A stretch of DNA of 64,000 nucleotides from Phytophthora colocasiae (taxonomy: Eukaryota; Oomycota; Peronosporomycetes; Peronosporales; Peronosporaceae). The translations under genes and the position numbers were made by a program. The stretch lies in the NCBI GenBank assembly GCA_018806915.1, contig JAGKQI010000026.1, forward strand, positions 248,001 to 312,000. The letters are read 5' to 3'. The notes beneath the pieces are model-generated. The model ran no database searches. It was given only the letters and a program-made list of their open reading frames with translations, and was not told the DNA's origin. Every line of letters begins with the position of its first letter. Positions within the stretch are counted from its first letter, which is position 1. Below, in pieces: positions 51,641 to 60,821 of the stretch.

Positions 51641-53626
51641 GAAGCTTGGCGAGTACAAGATGAGGATGAACTTATGCACCTGCAACTGGTATCCAAAGTT
51701 CACGAGAAACTGATGAAGCCTCGCTCAGTCCAGAACATGGAAGTTCAAGAGTCAAAAATACCAGACTCTAAAAATCATAATGCGTCACCAGAATCTGAGG
51801 ATGCTTCTGGTCCGGAATCCGCACCCCTGCCTCGATCGGTTAGAATATTGGTTGCCGTAACCCGTGCCCAAGCTCCGCTTAATACTAATCCGCCTGAGGA
51901 CGATGACGAACGAGAATCTTTGGGGCCTTTGGAGTTCCAGGCAGAACGCTGGCGACGGATTAAGGCGCATCAGAGCCAGGACCCGTACTTGGTTGAGCTC
52001 ATGAAGTTTCTGAAGGGCGACGTGGGAGATTTACCACGACCCCGAGTCAGGAAGCTTGCCAAAGTTGCTGAGGACTTCGTTCTGGATTCTAGAGATGTAC
52101 TTTATCGTCTGAGTCGCGCTACTCGAGAGCGGCCCCGGGACAATGTTGACGAACTCAGACTGGTGGTTCCCAGAGACTTGTATCCAGACTTGTTGCACTA
52201 TGCTCATGAAGATTACCAAGGTGGACATCAGGGAATTAGGAGAACCTTTGAGAAGCTGAGTTCGGAGTTTTATTGGCTGGGTATGTATGCCGATGTGGAG
52301 AGATTTGTGAAGGAATGTGTGGACTGTGCCAGTGGCAAGGGGCGACCCCCAAAATATTGAGCCAGCCGGCCATTTGAAGTGGTGTCTATGGATTTTGTGA
52401 CCCACATGCCGAAATCAGCACGTGGAAACACATTTCTCTTGCTGTTCCAGGATATGTTTTCAGGATATGTGATGTGCAAGCCAATGAGTGTCACCACTGC
52501 TCAGGATGTAGCAGAGGCTTATGAGGAACGCGTTTTCAGAAACTTTGGAGCTAGCTCTCTGATTCGTCATGATCAAGATCCTCGTTTCATGAGTGAGGTG
52601 TTCAAGTGTTTCAGGGAGCTTTTGGGTAGCAGACAACGAGCTACTCTGGGATACCGGCCTCAAGCCAACGGTCAGCAGGAGCGATCAGTACAGACTGTGG
52701 TGCGCGCGATTAAGGCATATATCTCTGAGGCTGATCAGAGTGATTGGGACGATCATGCTGAACGTCTAATGTTCGCCCTGAATACGTCATTCGATGCCAC
52801 CCGTCTAGAAACGCCTTTCTACCTGGTACATGGTTGGGATGCTCACGGGACGGTGTCCGCTATGCTTGGACCCAAGCCGTCGACGACTCAGGAGCGAACT
52901 GCGTACGAGTGGAGAAGGAAGGTGCAACGAGACTATAGTTATGCTCTGACGTGTGCCGAGGATCTCCAGAAGAAGGCAAAGCGTGACCGGTCTGAAGAAC
53001 AAACCAGAAAGTGGAATGAGTTATCAGAGCGTCTGAAGTCAGGTTTCGCTATAGGCGACGCTGTATGGCTCTACATCCCTAAGGTACAAACGGGATTTAG
53101 CAGGAAACTGGCGCACATGTGGCACGGACCCTTCAGGATCGAGGAGATGCTGGACGATTTCAGAGTGCGACTCAAGGTTGAAGATACCGGCTATCGCGTA
53201 AACCCCTGGGTGCACGTGAGCCGCCTGAAGCCCAGAGCCCTGTTTCCCAGACGACCAACAGCAGAACTTCAGATCCCAGAAGATGATGACTTTGACGCTG
53301 CCCTGTTACCAGAAGATAGTTGGGAACCTGATACTGAAAACGACGAGTATGAAGTGGAGAAGATTCTGGATACCCGCTGGAACAAGCGTACCAGGACGTC
53401 CAAACGCCTGCGCGAATATCTGATTAAGTGGAAAGGTTACGATGAAACTGAGTGGTTACCATTATCGATGGAGCACTGCTTTATGAATTCAACCAGAGTG
53501 CACGAGCACGAGCTCGTTTTCAGGCGATGCAGGCTGGAGACGATCACCCCAGAGTCTAATGACTCTGAGAACACATCTGGAAGTCTGATATCTGAAGGAT
53601 TACAGACTCTGACTTTCAGAGAATAG
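51416..53626 (+). pseudogene. Integrase and chromodomain of the giant element (one in-frame TGA)
   Basis: The frame is open from 51416 to 52360 and resumes in the same frame from 52361 to 53626, interrupted only by TGA at 52358-52360. The zinc region includes YPDLLHYAHEDYQGGHQGIR and ECVDCASGKGRPP. The integrase core contains FEVVSMDFVTHMPKSARGN, RHDQDPRFMSEVFK and GQQERSVQTVVRAI (DDE). A C-terminal chromodomain is present near 53,350-53,480 (YEVEKILDTRWNKRTR, then LREYLIKWKGYDETEWLPLS). Chromodomains are thought to steer integration to particular chromatin. Confidence 0.85.
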
Positions 53627-53941
53627 AAGCCTGAGTGCATGTTTTTCAGAGGCCTATTTCTGAAATTCGTGTGCTTGGGTATGTGATCAACCATGTTACT
53701 GCTTATATAAAACGACTGTGTGAATGTGAATATGGAAGTGAGTTTATGGAGAATTAAGTGCTGAAGGATACGAGGTTGTGAACAATGAGATGAAGAGAAG
53801 AAGTGTGATTACGTGAAGTGATATTGAAAAGTTAAGGGATAGGAGACTACGCTGGGGCCGGGTTTACGTCACGAATGCAGACAACTAGTTGGCTTCTCAG
53901 GCTGCAGTTTTTCCGTGGGTGCCGTGACAGACATCTGAGTT
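53627..53941. other. Spacer between sense pol and the antisense gene
   Basis: About 315 bp between the integrase stop and the 3' end of the antisense gene, so the two genes converge here. It contains one copy of a TTTTTCAGAGG-like motif and otherwise nothing recognisable. Confidence 0.5.
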
Positions 53942-56900
53942 TCAATAGCGACGGGAGATTGGGTTTTCAGAGCGCTCCGTAGGCGTCAGCAAGTCCTTCT
54001 TGATATCAGCAGGGACGTACTGGAGCCACTCTTCGTCCACGTTCACCGTGGCCCATTGCATCCGAGCAGGCTCAACAGCATCCAAGTCACCCAGTTGCGG
54101 CTCCAGACTCAGACACTTGGGACCACCGAGCTCCGCGACTCTGGGATCTTGCCAGATCCAGGGGCAGGACTTGTCAGGAACCACCCAGATGCCGGGCTCT
54201 GAGAGTATCGACTCTGGGAAGTCCTTGTGCTTCCAGACCTTTCGGATGAGAGCATTGTGTTGACGGATCATAGCCCCTCGACGCATGGCCCGATACTTGT
54301 GAAGCTCCACAGACTTATCGTCAGCTTCGACGTCCATGGTCACACAATGTGTTCGCTCCCAGAAGGCTTGAGCGTGCTTCTTCATGCTGCACACGATGTC
54401 TTCCACGTCAGCCAACACCATGGGTCCCAGTTCGTCCCGCTTGTGGAAGTAAAACTCTGAGAATCGGTTGTCGAACATGACTTCCCAAAGGCGCGCTTCT
54501 TGCGGATGACCGCACAGTACCGCTCAGAGTCCCAGCGCTTCTTGAGGATGGCACATGAGTGCTTGTGTACCTTGTAGTCTGGGAACCCCAATGTCTGACC
54601 AGTGGTGGTCCTAGTGGAGCTCACTCGCTGTACTCTGATGCCATAGTACAACCAGGAGGATGCCTCACAGTCTGGTGTTTCCACCGCCTGGAGCTCCTTG
54701 ACCGTCAGGGAATTGTAGGGCTTGGATACCACCCATACCAGTCCCAAGTCTCGCCCAAAATCCACCAGTGGAAGTGGATCAAAGTCCAAGGGTTCTTCAG
54801 GGAGAGCGCGGAGTGCCTTTACGGATGCGATACTTCTCTTGGACTTCTTGGTGGGGATGATAGGTCCATCATCAGAGTCCGAGTCGTCATCAGAGTCCCG
54901 GGGACGCTTGGAACCAGGACGCGGGTGGTCGTCAGACTTCTTGTCCCCAGACTTCTTGCTCCCAGACTTCTTGTCTTGAGACTTCTTGTCTTCAGACTTG
55001 TCGCTCTCGGAATCGCTATCGTCAGACGCACCGTCATCTGAGCTCCCGTCGTCATCTTCGTCTCCAGACTCGACCGCACCAGAATCTTTATAATCAGGGT
55101 CGTCCTTGGGGTCGTCGGCAGTGGACTCAACATCACTCTCCGGGTAATTCACGTGAGCATCCAGGTCACCCCAGGCCGCAGGCTCGGTACCAGCTGAGAT
55201 ATGGCGATCCACCACTTCGTCAGCCATCTGGTAGTAGACCTCAGGGACATACTTAGCCCAAGGAGTGGAATCCAGACGACGAGAAAACACCAGACTCACG
55301 AACATCTGGACGAGAACCGGACTGCTGAAGAGGCTGTGAGCTTCTTTGTCCGACGCTAACCACTCCATGGCCTTATCGTACTTGATCCCAGACAGCAGAG
55401 CTTGGCGGAGGTCAGGGCGGACTTCTTTCCAGACCACGTCACCAGGGAGCCTCTTGTGCACTTCAGACTTTGCCACCTTGGAACCTGCATTCGCCGAAAG
55501 CACCGAGTCTTCGACAGGCTTGTGTCCGGAAGGACGACGTTGCAAATTCTTGAGGTCCCACTTGAACGGCCGCTTAGGAGATGACTTCAGAATCTGGGGC
55601 TTCGGTGGGTATGACAGATACCGTGGACTCTCACTCTTGGACTCTGAGGCTTCAGCACTTGGACGAGTGAGATCCAGAACTTTGGTGGTTGTCGCAGCCT
55701 TCTCAGCAGCCTGACGAGCTCGCTCTTCGGAGAGCCGTTTCTTGAAATCAGGAACGGGTTTCTTCCGCGCATCCAAGGCTGTCACACTGATGACAGTCGT
55801 CCAATTATCAGGGACGATGGTGTCCTCTTGATACGACACCAGAAGGTCATGAAGCCGATCCCAATTACCAGAGATTTCAGAGTTCTCTTGTAAGAACTCT
55901 GAGAATCCCCATGGATCCGTGGGCTTCACTTCAGGACGCGACTTCAGGATCGAGACCTGCGCCTGAAGGTCGGCAACTTGGGACTTTAGAGTTGCCTTGT
56001 CCGACTTCAGAGCTTCCACTTGGTCCTGGTAATGAGCCTTGAGGTCCTGAATCTCCGAAGCCATGCGTTCTTCTACCACACCGGCGTCTTGCTGGGCACA
56101 CTGAAGCTCGTGCTTCCAGTATTGACAGTGTAGTACCCACTCGCGCTTGATCTCCTCACACTCGGAGCGGGCTGCTGCAGCATCTATCAAAGCGACGCCG
56201 TTCTGAGAACCGACGCGTTCCCGAAGGCGGCGATGAGCAGCGGCCATGAGCTTCAAGCATCCAGCTGTCCGAAAAACTTTCTCGGCAAGTCGAGTGGGGG
56301 AGACGTGAGAAACCAGAGATCCCAGTTCACGGCGAACCTCCATAGACGACGTCAGAGCATCCAGAGTACGCACGTCTGGAGTCTGAGCACACGGAGACAC
56401 GACTTCGTCAGGTTCGAAGCTTGGGATCACCCGCTCCAGCTCTCGGAGGTCTTCGTCAGTGAGTGCCTCGTAACTCACGAGTACACAGGGGCCACCATAC
56501 GCGTTCGCTATGTGACGCCCTCTTCTGAAGTCTTCAGCCGTGCAGGAGTACTCACCAGAAAGGCACGTCCCTCTGGTTTGACGATGGGAGCAACATAATT
56601 CTGGGGAACATCAGAGTCCCCCAACGCCGTGACTTGGTCTCCTGTGAACGTCACCAGACCCTGACGAAACAGCCGATCGACCTCTTCCGTGGACAAAAGC
56701 CGTGGGGCGCCGAAAGCTCGCGGTCTGAAAACACCAGAAGTTCCCTCAGAGAATTCGGAACTGGAACCCCCATGTGAAGCAGCCGTTGGCGAAAGATCAC
56801 CGGAGCCAGCCGAGTCAATAGTGCCACCAGGGAGATTCTCACCCGGATCATCGACTTGTGAATGCTTAGGCTCGGACGCACGGGCTGGGGCGCTAGAGCT

Positions 56901-57230
56901 GCCGCCTGGCGATGTGGCTGAACCAACATCTCCACCCTGCACTACACTGGCAGTTGCCGAAGCAGGACAGTTGCCTGTGGCGTCGCCTGCCACCCCACTC
57001 GCTGAGGCGTTTGAGCTCAGAGAAGCGCTGGTTTCCTCAGTCATGAGCGAAAGGACGGAGATTGGAAAATGATCGCCCGTTGGGCGAGTCAAATTCAAGT
57101 TTCTGAGTCTGAGAGAATCAGACTGTGCGACGGGACTCCAGAGACTCTGAAAACCGGGCAACTGGCAAAGAGTTGCAGCTACACTACGCTCTGAAAACCG
57201 TCTATCAGAATGTTTGATAGGCCTGGCCAT
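53942..57230 (-). CDS. Antisense gene of the giant element (~1,095 codons, two frameshifts)
   Basis: Three minus-strand open stretches (57230-56508, 56478-54382 and 54478-53942) join end to end. Coding sense continues across single-base shifts near 56,510 (into GRHIANAYGGPCVLVSYEAL) and near 54,485 (into ARLWEVMFDNRFSEFYFH). The N-terminus is Ser/Pro-rich. The middle has a coiled coil (EMASEIQDLKAHYQDQVEAL-like), an acidic Asp/Ser tract and a Lys-rich KKSQDKKSGSKKSGDKKS stretch. The C-terminus is a globular-looking region with many Trp (WVVPDKSCPWIWQDP). No known domain was recognised. The start lies about 55 bp from the 3' LTR, so an antisense LTR promoter could drive it. Confidence 0.7.
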
Positions 57231-57273
57231 GATACACAGCTTGGAGAAAGTTCCGCACTGATGGATCGTGACC

Positions 57274-57284
57274 AGGAGGGGCGG
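57274..57284 (+). promoter_or_regulatory. Polypurine tract of the giant element
   Basis: AGGAGGGGCGG immediately before the 3' LTR start (TTGACATG), the expected position for plus-strand priming. Confidence 0.6.
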
Positions 57285-57285
57285 T

Positions 57286-58534
57286 TGACATGATGTTATT
57301 TCCGATTTTCGAGCGACAGGTGGATATTACGTTACGATGTGATTGGTTATACTATGGGTTATAAGCGAAAGGGATTTTGGGACGCGGCCGCACCCGTGCG
57401 ACATCTGTGGAAGATTGTGGATAAACCTTCGCCTGACTGTAAAGGGGCCCAAAGGACCAGAAGTGTACTTCAGAGTGTGCACAACTCTGAAGGTCAACTA
57501 CACTCTGTCTGGTCACCGGACTTTCCCCGACGATGAGTGCCTAAGTTCTGGCGGAAAGTCTCTCAGAAGAACGTATCTCTGAGAGACCTCATCCCGTTAC
57601 CGTCCAGCGCGACGATGGATGGTTCAAGGATTCACAACATATACCCGCAGAGACCAAGTATCGCGCGCCGGACGCCGCGCACCCGCGCAACCCTCAAGAT
57701 CTTCGTGTACGTTGAAGCATTAGTGCTCCGTACTCTGGTTTCTTACTCAAAACTCTGGTATCTCTAACTCTGAGTGACTAAGACTCTGAAAACCAAGTGA
57801 TATCAGACTCTGAAAACCAGGATACCAGACTCTGAAACCACCGAAGATCCAAGACCATACTGGCACCAAGTGAACCCAAGTTCAAGTCACGCATTCAAGT
57901 GATTACTGACCTGCACATCCCCCGTAATGACGTCTCTACCTGTCAACCCATCGAGATCGGCTGCACAGATTGCATACTGAAGCCAAGTCAAGATACCTGA
58001 TGCATACGAGAACCAAGTGTACCTGAGATATGAAGACTGACTGCTCAAAGGACGCAAAAGACGACAAGAAGAAGAGAGTTACCAGAGATATATGATAGTT
58101 ATGAGGAAGATAAACGATAAACAGAGTTCAATTTGCTTGCTACTGCACAAGTCCGCTTGAGAGGTATTCAAGCCACTGCGTCATCACGTACGTCGTGTGA
58201 TCTCCACCAAATTCAATCCCCTTAGGTGGAGATCAGGTAACGTAGAGACCTGAAAGGACCCGCCTATTCCATATCCTAGTTGGGTCGTTTGTTTTGTCTC
58301 TAGCGGTAGCCCATTTCATATTGCTCGTTTGGACAGGCTCTGGAAACTAGACAGTCGTTTTCAGAGTGCAAGGTAGACTGTTATATATAGCCGATTGTAT
58401 TGGTTTATATTTCCCCTCTATACTAGAGGGTGGTGCGCGAACGTAAAGGGATACCAGACAGACCAGGTGTCTGGTAGCAAGTCCCTAGTTGACCTGGAGT
58501 GTTAGCCCACCGTTCAAGGGCCTAGAAAGAATAA
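57286..58534 (+). repeat. 3' LTR of the giant Gypsy element
   Basis: About 1,249 bp, close to identical with 41894-43140. Just outside, at 58535, the sequence reads AAGCTGAACAACAG and does not match the left flank. Confidence 0.9.
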
Positions 58535-59350
58535 AAGCTGAACAACAGAAAGCGAAAGTCCGGGTGACAGAGCCTTTGAATCCCCCTCGAAAGGCTTTTA
58601 AGGCAATGGCGGCGTAGGTTTACTATGGATTGCTCAATGGTGCATTCACAAATACTCCGAAACAATAGCTGCAATACTTGCAGCGAGCACGTCGGTGTCG
58701 TCGATGTGGCATCGAATGCTCAAAACTGCAAGCGCAGTAGAGCTACATGCGCCTGGCGCGCGTGTTTCAAGGGTCTATGACCTTTTAACAACACTGGCCT
58801 ATGGCCCGGAGCTTCGCGATCATGAAGCGAAGATGGTTCGTGATGAACAACCGTCTTAATGACGTTCTGTCTAAACGACAAGTGGTGATGGAAACGGATT
58901 CTATCCGATCACCTGACGCTAGAAGCGTTCAATGGGTATGACTATGTCATGAGGCACTGTGGATGCCAGGGATGCAAATGCATTGGACCTCGCATGCTGC
59001 ATAGCAGAAGGAGGTAGGTATGCTCCTCCTGAGCGACAGCTTAGCTGTTTGGTGCTCGTTGTCGTGTCTACGACTGTGCTGAGCACGTGCATTCACAAGA
59101 CACAGTGTTTATGACGCATAGTGGCGCTTGCGCCTGCTTCAAGGACAACTTGGGCATCAAGCCCTGCACACAGTGCTCATCCGAGGGTCACATTAACAGT
59201 GAAGCGAGTGGGCCCCACTGCTTTGTGGTTCGTGGAACCGTTGGTAGCCTGGAAGGCTTGCCCTGTGGATCAATGATCCAGTAGTATCATAGATACGCCA
59301 CCTGTGGCCTTCTTTCCATGCCCGTAGAGCCCCTTGACTGGAGCCAGTAG
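58535..59350. other. Flanking repeat DNA, no intact gene
   Basis: Immediately after the LTR a short frame reads AEQQKAKVRVTEPLNPPRK then AFKAMAA and a stop, which looks like the C-terminus of another retroelement protein. The remaining roughly 700 bp has only short ORFs and no recognised feature. It may be the 3' part of an older Gypsy copy. Confidence 0.35.
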
Positions 59351-59558
59351 TGTAACGGGGATGTTACACGAATGTTTCTCGTTGGTGTGTGACACACGTG
59401 GATACATTTATGTGGGTACATAATAGTGTGTGACACTCATGATACATTTATGTGAGTACATAATGGTGTGGCACACACGAGTAGATACGTAGATGGCCTC
59501 AGAGCCTCACGTTGCATTTTGATTAGGATTTAGTATGTTAGATATTAAATCCGTTACA
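59351..59558 (+). repeat. Candidate 5' LTR (or part of it) of the right-hand Gypsy
   Basis: Begins TGTAACGGGG and ends CCGTTACA, so the ends are inverted (TGTAACGG/CCGTTACA) with TG...CA. It lies upstream of an intact gag. The partner LTR is outside the window, and about 270 bp separate this end from gag without a clear primer site, so the real LTR may be longer. Confidence 0.3.
59385..59482 (+). repeat. Tandem repeat, unit about 40 bp, 2.4 copies
   Basis: Units start GTGTGTGACACAC at about 59,385, GTGTGTGACACTC at about 59,426 and GTGTGGCACACAC at about 59,466, each followed by GATACATTTATGTG-GTACATAAT in the first two copies. It lies inside the candidate LTR. Confidence 0.8.
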
Positions 59559-59829
59559 TTTAGGACTAGGGCAATAAAGTCAAATAAAAATCAGTTTGCA
59601 TTTTACATAGTTAGTGTTAGTCCTTTGTTATAGGGACACTGACTCTTTGAGTCCCGTATTTAGTGGACTACTTGGTTCTTGTATAGAACCGAAGGCTAGT
59701 GCCTTGCAAGCAGGACTCTACGAGTCAGCTAAACTTCCTCTGTGCGGTGTACACATACGCAGCCCCGCTGCATCTGGTAGCACTAGTAGTCAATCCAACT
59801 CCTGAGTTGAAGACTGTTTCTCTGTGAGA

Positions 59830-60801
59830 ATGGAGCCAGAAGCATACGCTCACTTGACTCCGAGTCAGCGGGACACGCTTAACAAGCTTACGTCCTTGCT
59901 GGGCCCTGAAGGTATGGCGCACCTTGCGTCCCAAGGCCCGGAGGCCGTCAACGCGCGCCTCGAGGCATTTGCCTCATACGAAAACGCTCTCGTCGAGCAC
60001 ATTCAGCGGAATGTAACAGGGGTTAACCCTGCTCCGAGAGCTAAGCCCGTCACGCTCAGCGTGAAGACCTTCCTCGGGAATGAGGGAGAGAACCTCCTTT
60101 TGTGGACCCGAGAGGTCGAAATGGCCATGGGGGCCGCCATGCTCCAGTTGGAGGGGCAACGCGTGGCGTTTGCCATCTCTAAGCTCGAAGGACGAGCACG
60201 AGAATGGGCCTTGACGTCTGGGACGTCGGTGGAAGCGGCCTTCCCCACATGGGGCGAGCTAAAGGCCAAGCTCACGCAAGTGTTTGCTCCGCCTAACCAG
60301 GCGTATCGCGTGCGGTCACGATTCCTTGCTTGTCGCCAGGGCAAGAAGGATCTGGTGGACTATGTCCAAGAGCTGCGCACGCTCATTGCTAGCATGGCTG
60401 CCGACCCTCTACCTGAGGTGGTCGCCGTGACCGTCTTCATGGAAGGCTTGCGAGCTGGCGTGGCCAGGACGGAGACATTCCGTCAGAACCCCCACAGCTT
60501 CGAAGATGCTGTCAGCGTGGCATTGAACGCCGAACACAACTTTAAGTTGTCGAGGGTCGGTGCTAGCAGCACAGGGTCCGGTGGACCCGAGCCCATGGAC
60601 CTCAGCTATGCTGAAGATGAGGTAGCTGAGCTACAAGCTGCGGTTCAGCGTATGAGCACCCGCCGGTGCTATACATGCGGCAGTCCATCACACCTGAGGC
60701 CCAACTGCCCTCTGCGCAAAGAGCGCGCCGGCCAGAATGGCCGCAACCCTGTCGCGGGTCCCGCTTTGGGCTCTGCCCAGGGAAACGCCGGCTCCCAGTA
60801 G
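59830..60801 (+). CDS. Gypsy gag, intact
   Basis: An intact gag of 323 residues from the ATG at 59830 ([20 protein letters not shown]). The capsid-like core includes [40 protein letters not shown] and [25 protein letters not shown] knuckle [14 protein letters not shown] precedes the C-terminal tail AQGNAGSQ. It stops at TAG 60799-60801. The last codons contain the slippery GGGAAAC, and pol continues in the -1 frame. Gag packages element RNA and forms the particle. No defects were seen. Confidence 0.92.
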   Translation: MEPEAYAHLTPSQRDTLNKLTSLLGPEGMAHLASQGPEAVNARLEAFASYENALVEHIQRNVTGVNPAPRAKPVTLSVKTFLGNEGENLLLWTREVEMAMGAAMLQLEGQRVAFAISKLEGRAREWALTSGTSVEAAFPTWGELKAKLTQVFAPPNQAYRVRSRFLACRQGKKDLVDYVQELRTLIASMAADPLPEVVAVTVFMEGLRAGVARTETFRQNPHSFEDAVSVALNAEHNFKLSRVGASSTGSGGPEPMDLSYAEDEVAELQAAVQRMSTRRCYTCGSPSHLRPNCPLRKERAGQNGRNPVAGPALGSAQGNAGSQ

Positions 60802-60821
60802 ACGCGGGGCGGTCTACTGGG
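60780..60821 (+). promoter_or_regulatory. -1 programmed ribosomal frameshift signal at the gag-pol junction
   Basis: The slippery heptamer G GGA AAC (60780-60786) is in the gag frame and fits X-XXY-YYZ. After a 7-nt spacer, CCCAGTAGAC (60794-60803) pairs perfectly with GTCTACTGGG (60812-60821) around an 8-nt loop. The gag TAG (60799-60801) lies inside the 5' arm. A -1 slip places ribosomes in the frame GGG AAA CGC..., which is the open pol frame. Confidence 0.85.

Larger units (their letters stand above)
41894..58534 (+). mobile_element. Giant Gypsy-class LTR retrotransposon, 16.6 kb
   Basis: Flanked by long direct repeats (41894-43140 and 57286-58534) that differ at only a few positions. 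The interior holds gag, aspartic protease, reverse transcriptase, RNase H, a second RNase H, integrase and a chromodomain in Gypsy order. A long antisense gene then lies before the 3' LTR. Both sense and antisense frames carry a few frameshifts and in-frame TGA codons. I see no matching target duplication at the two outer flanks, so the copy may be chimeric or rearranged. Confidence 0.9.
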
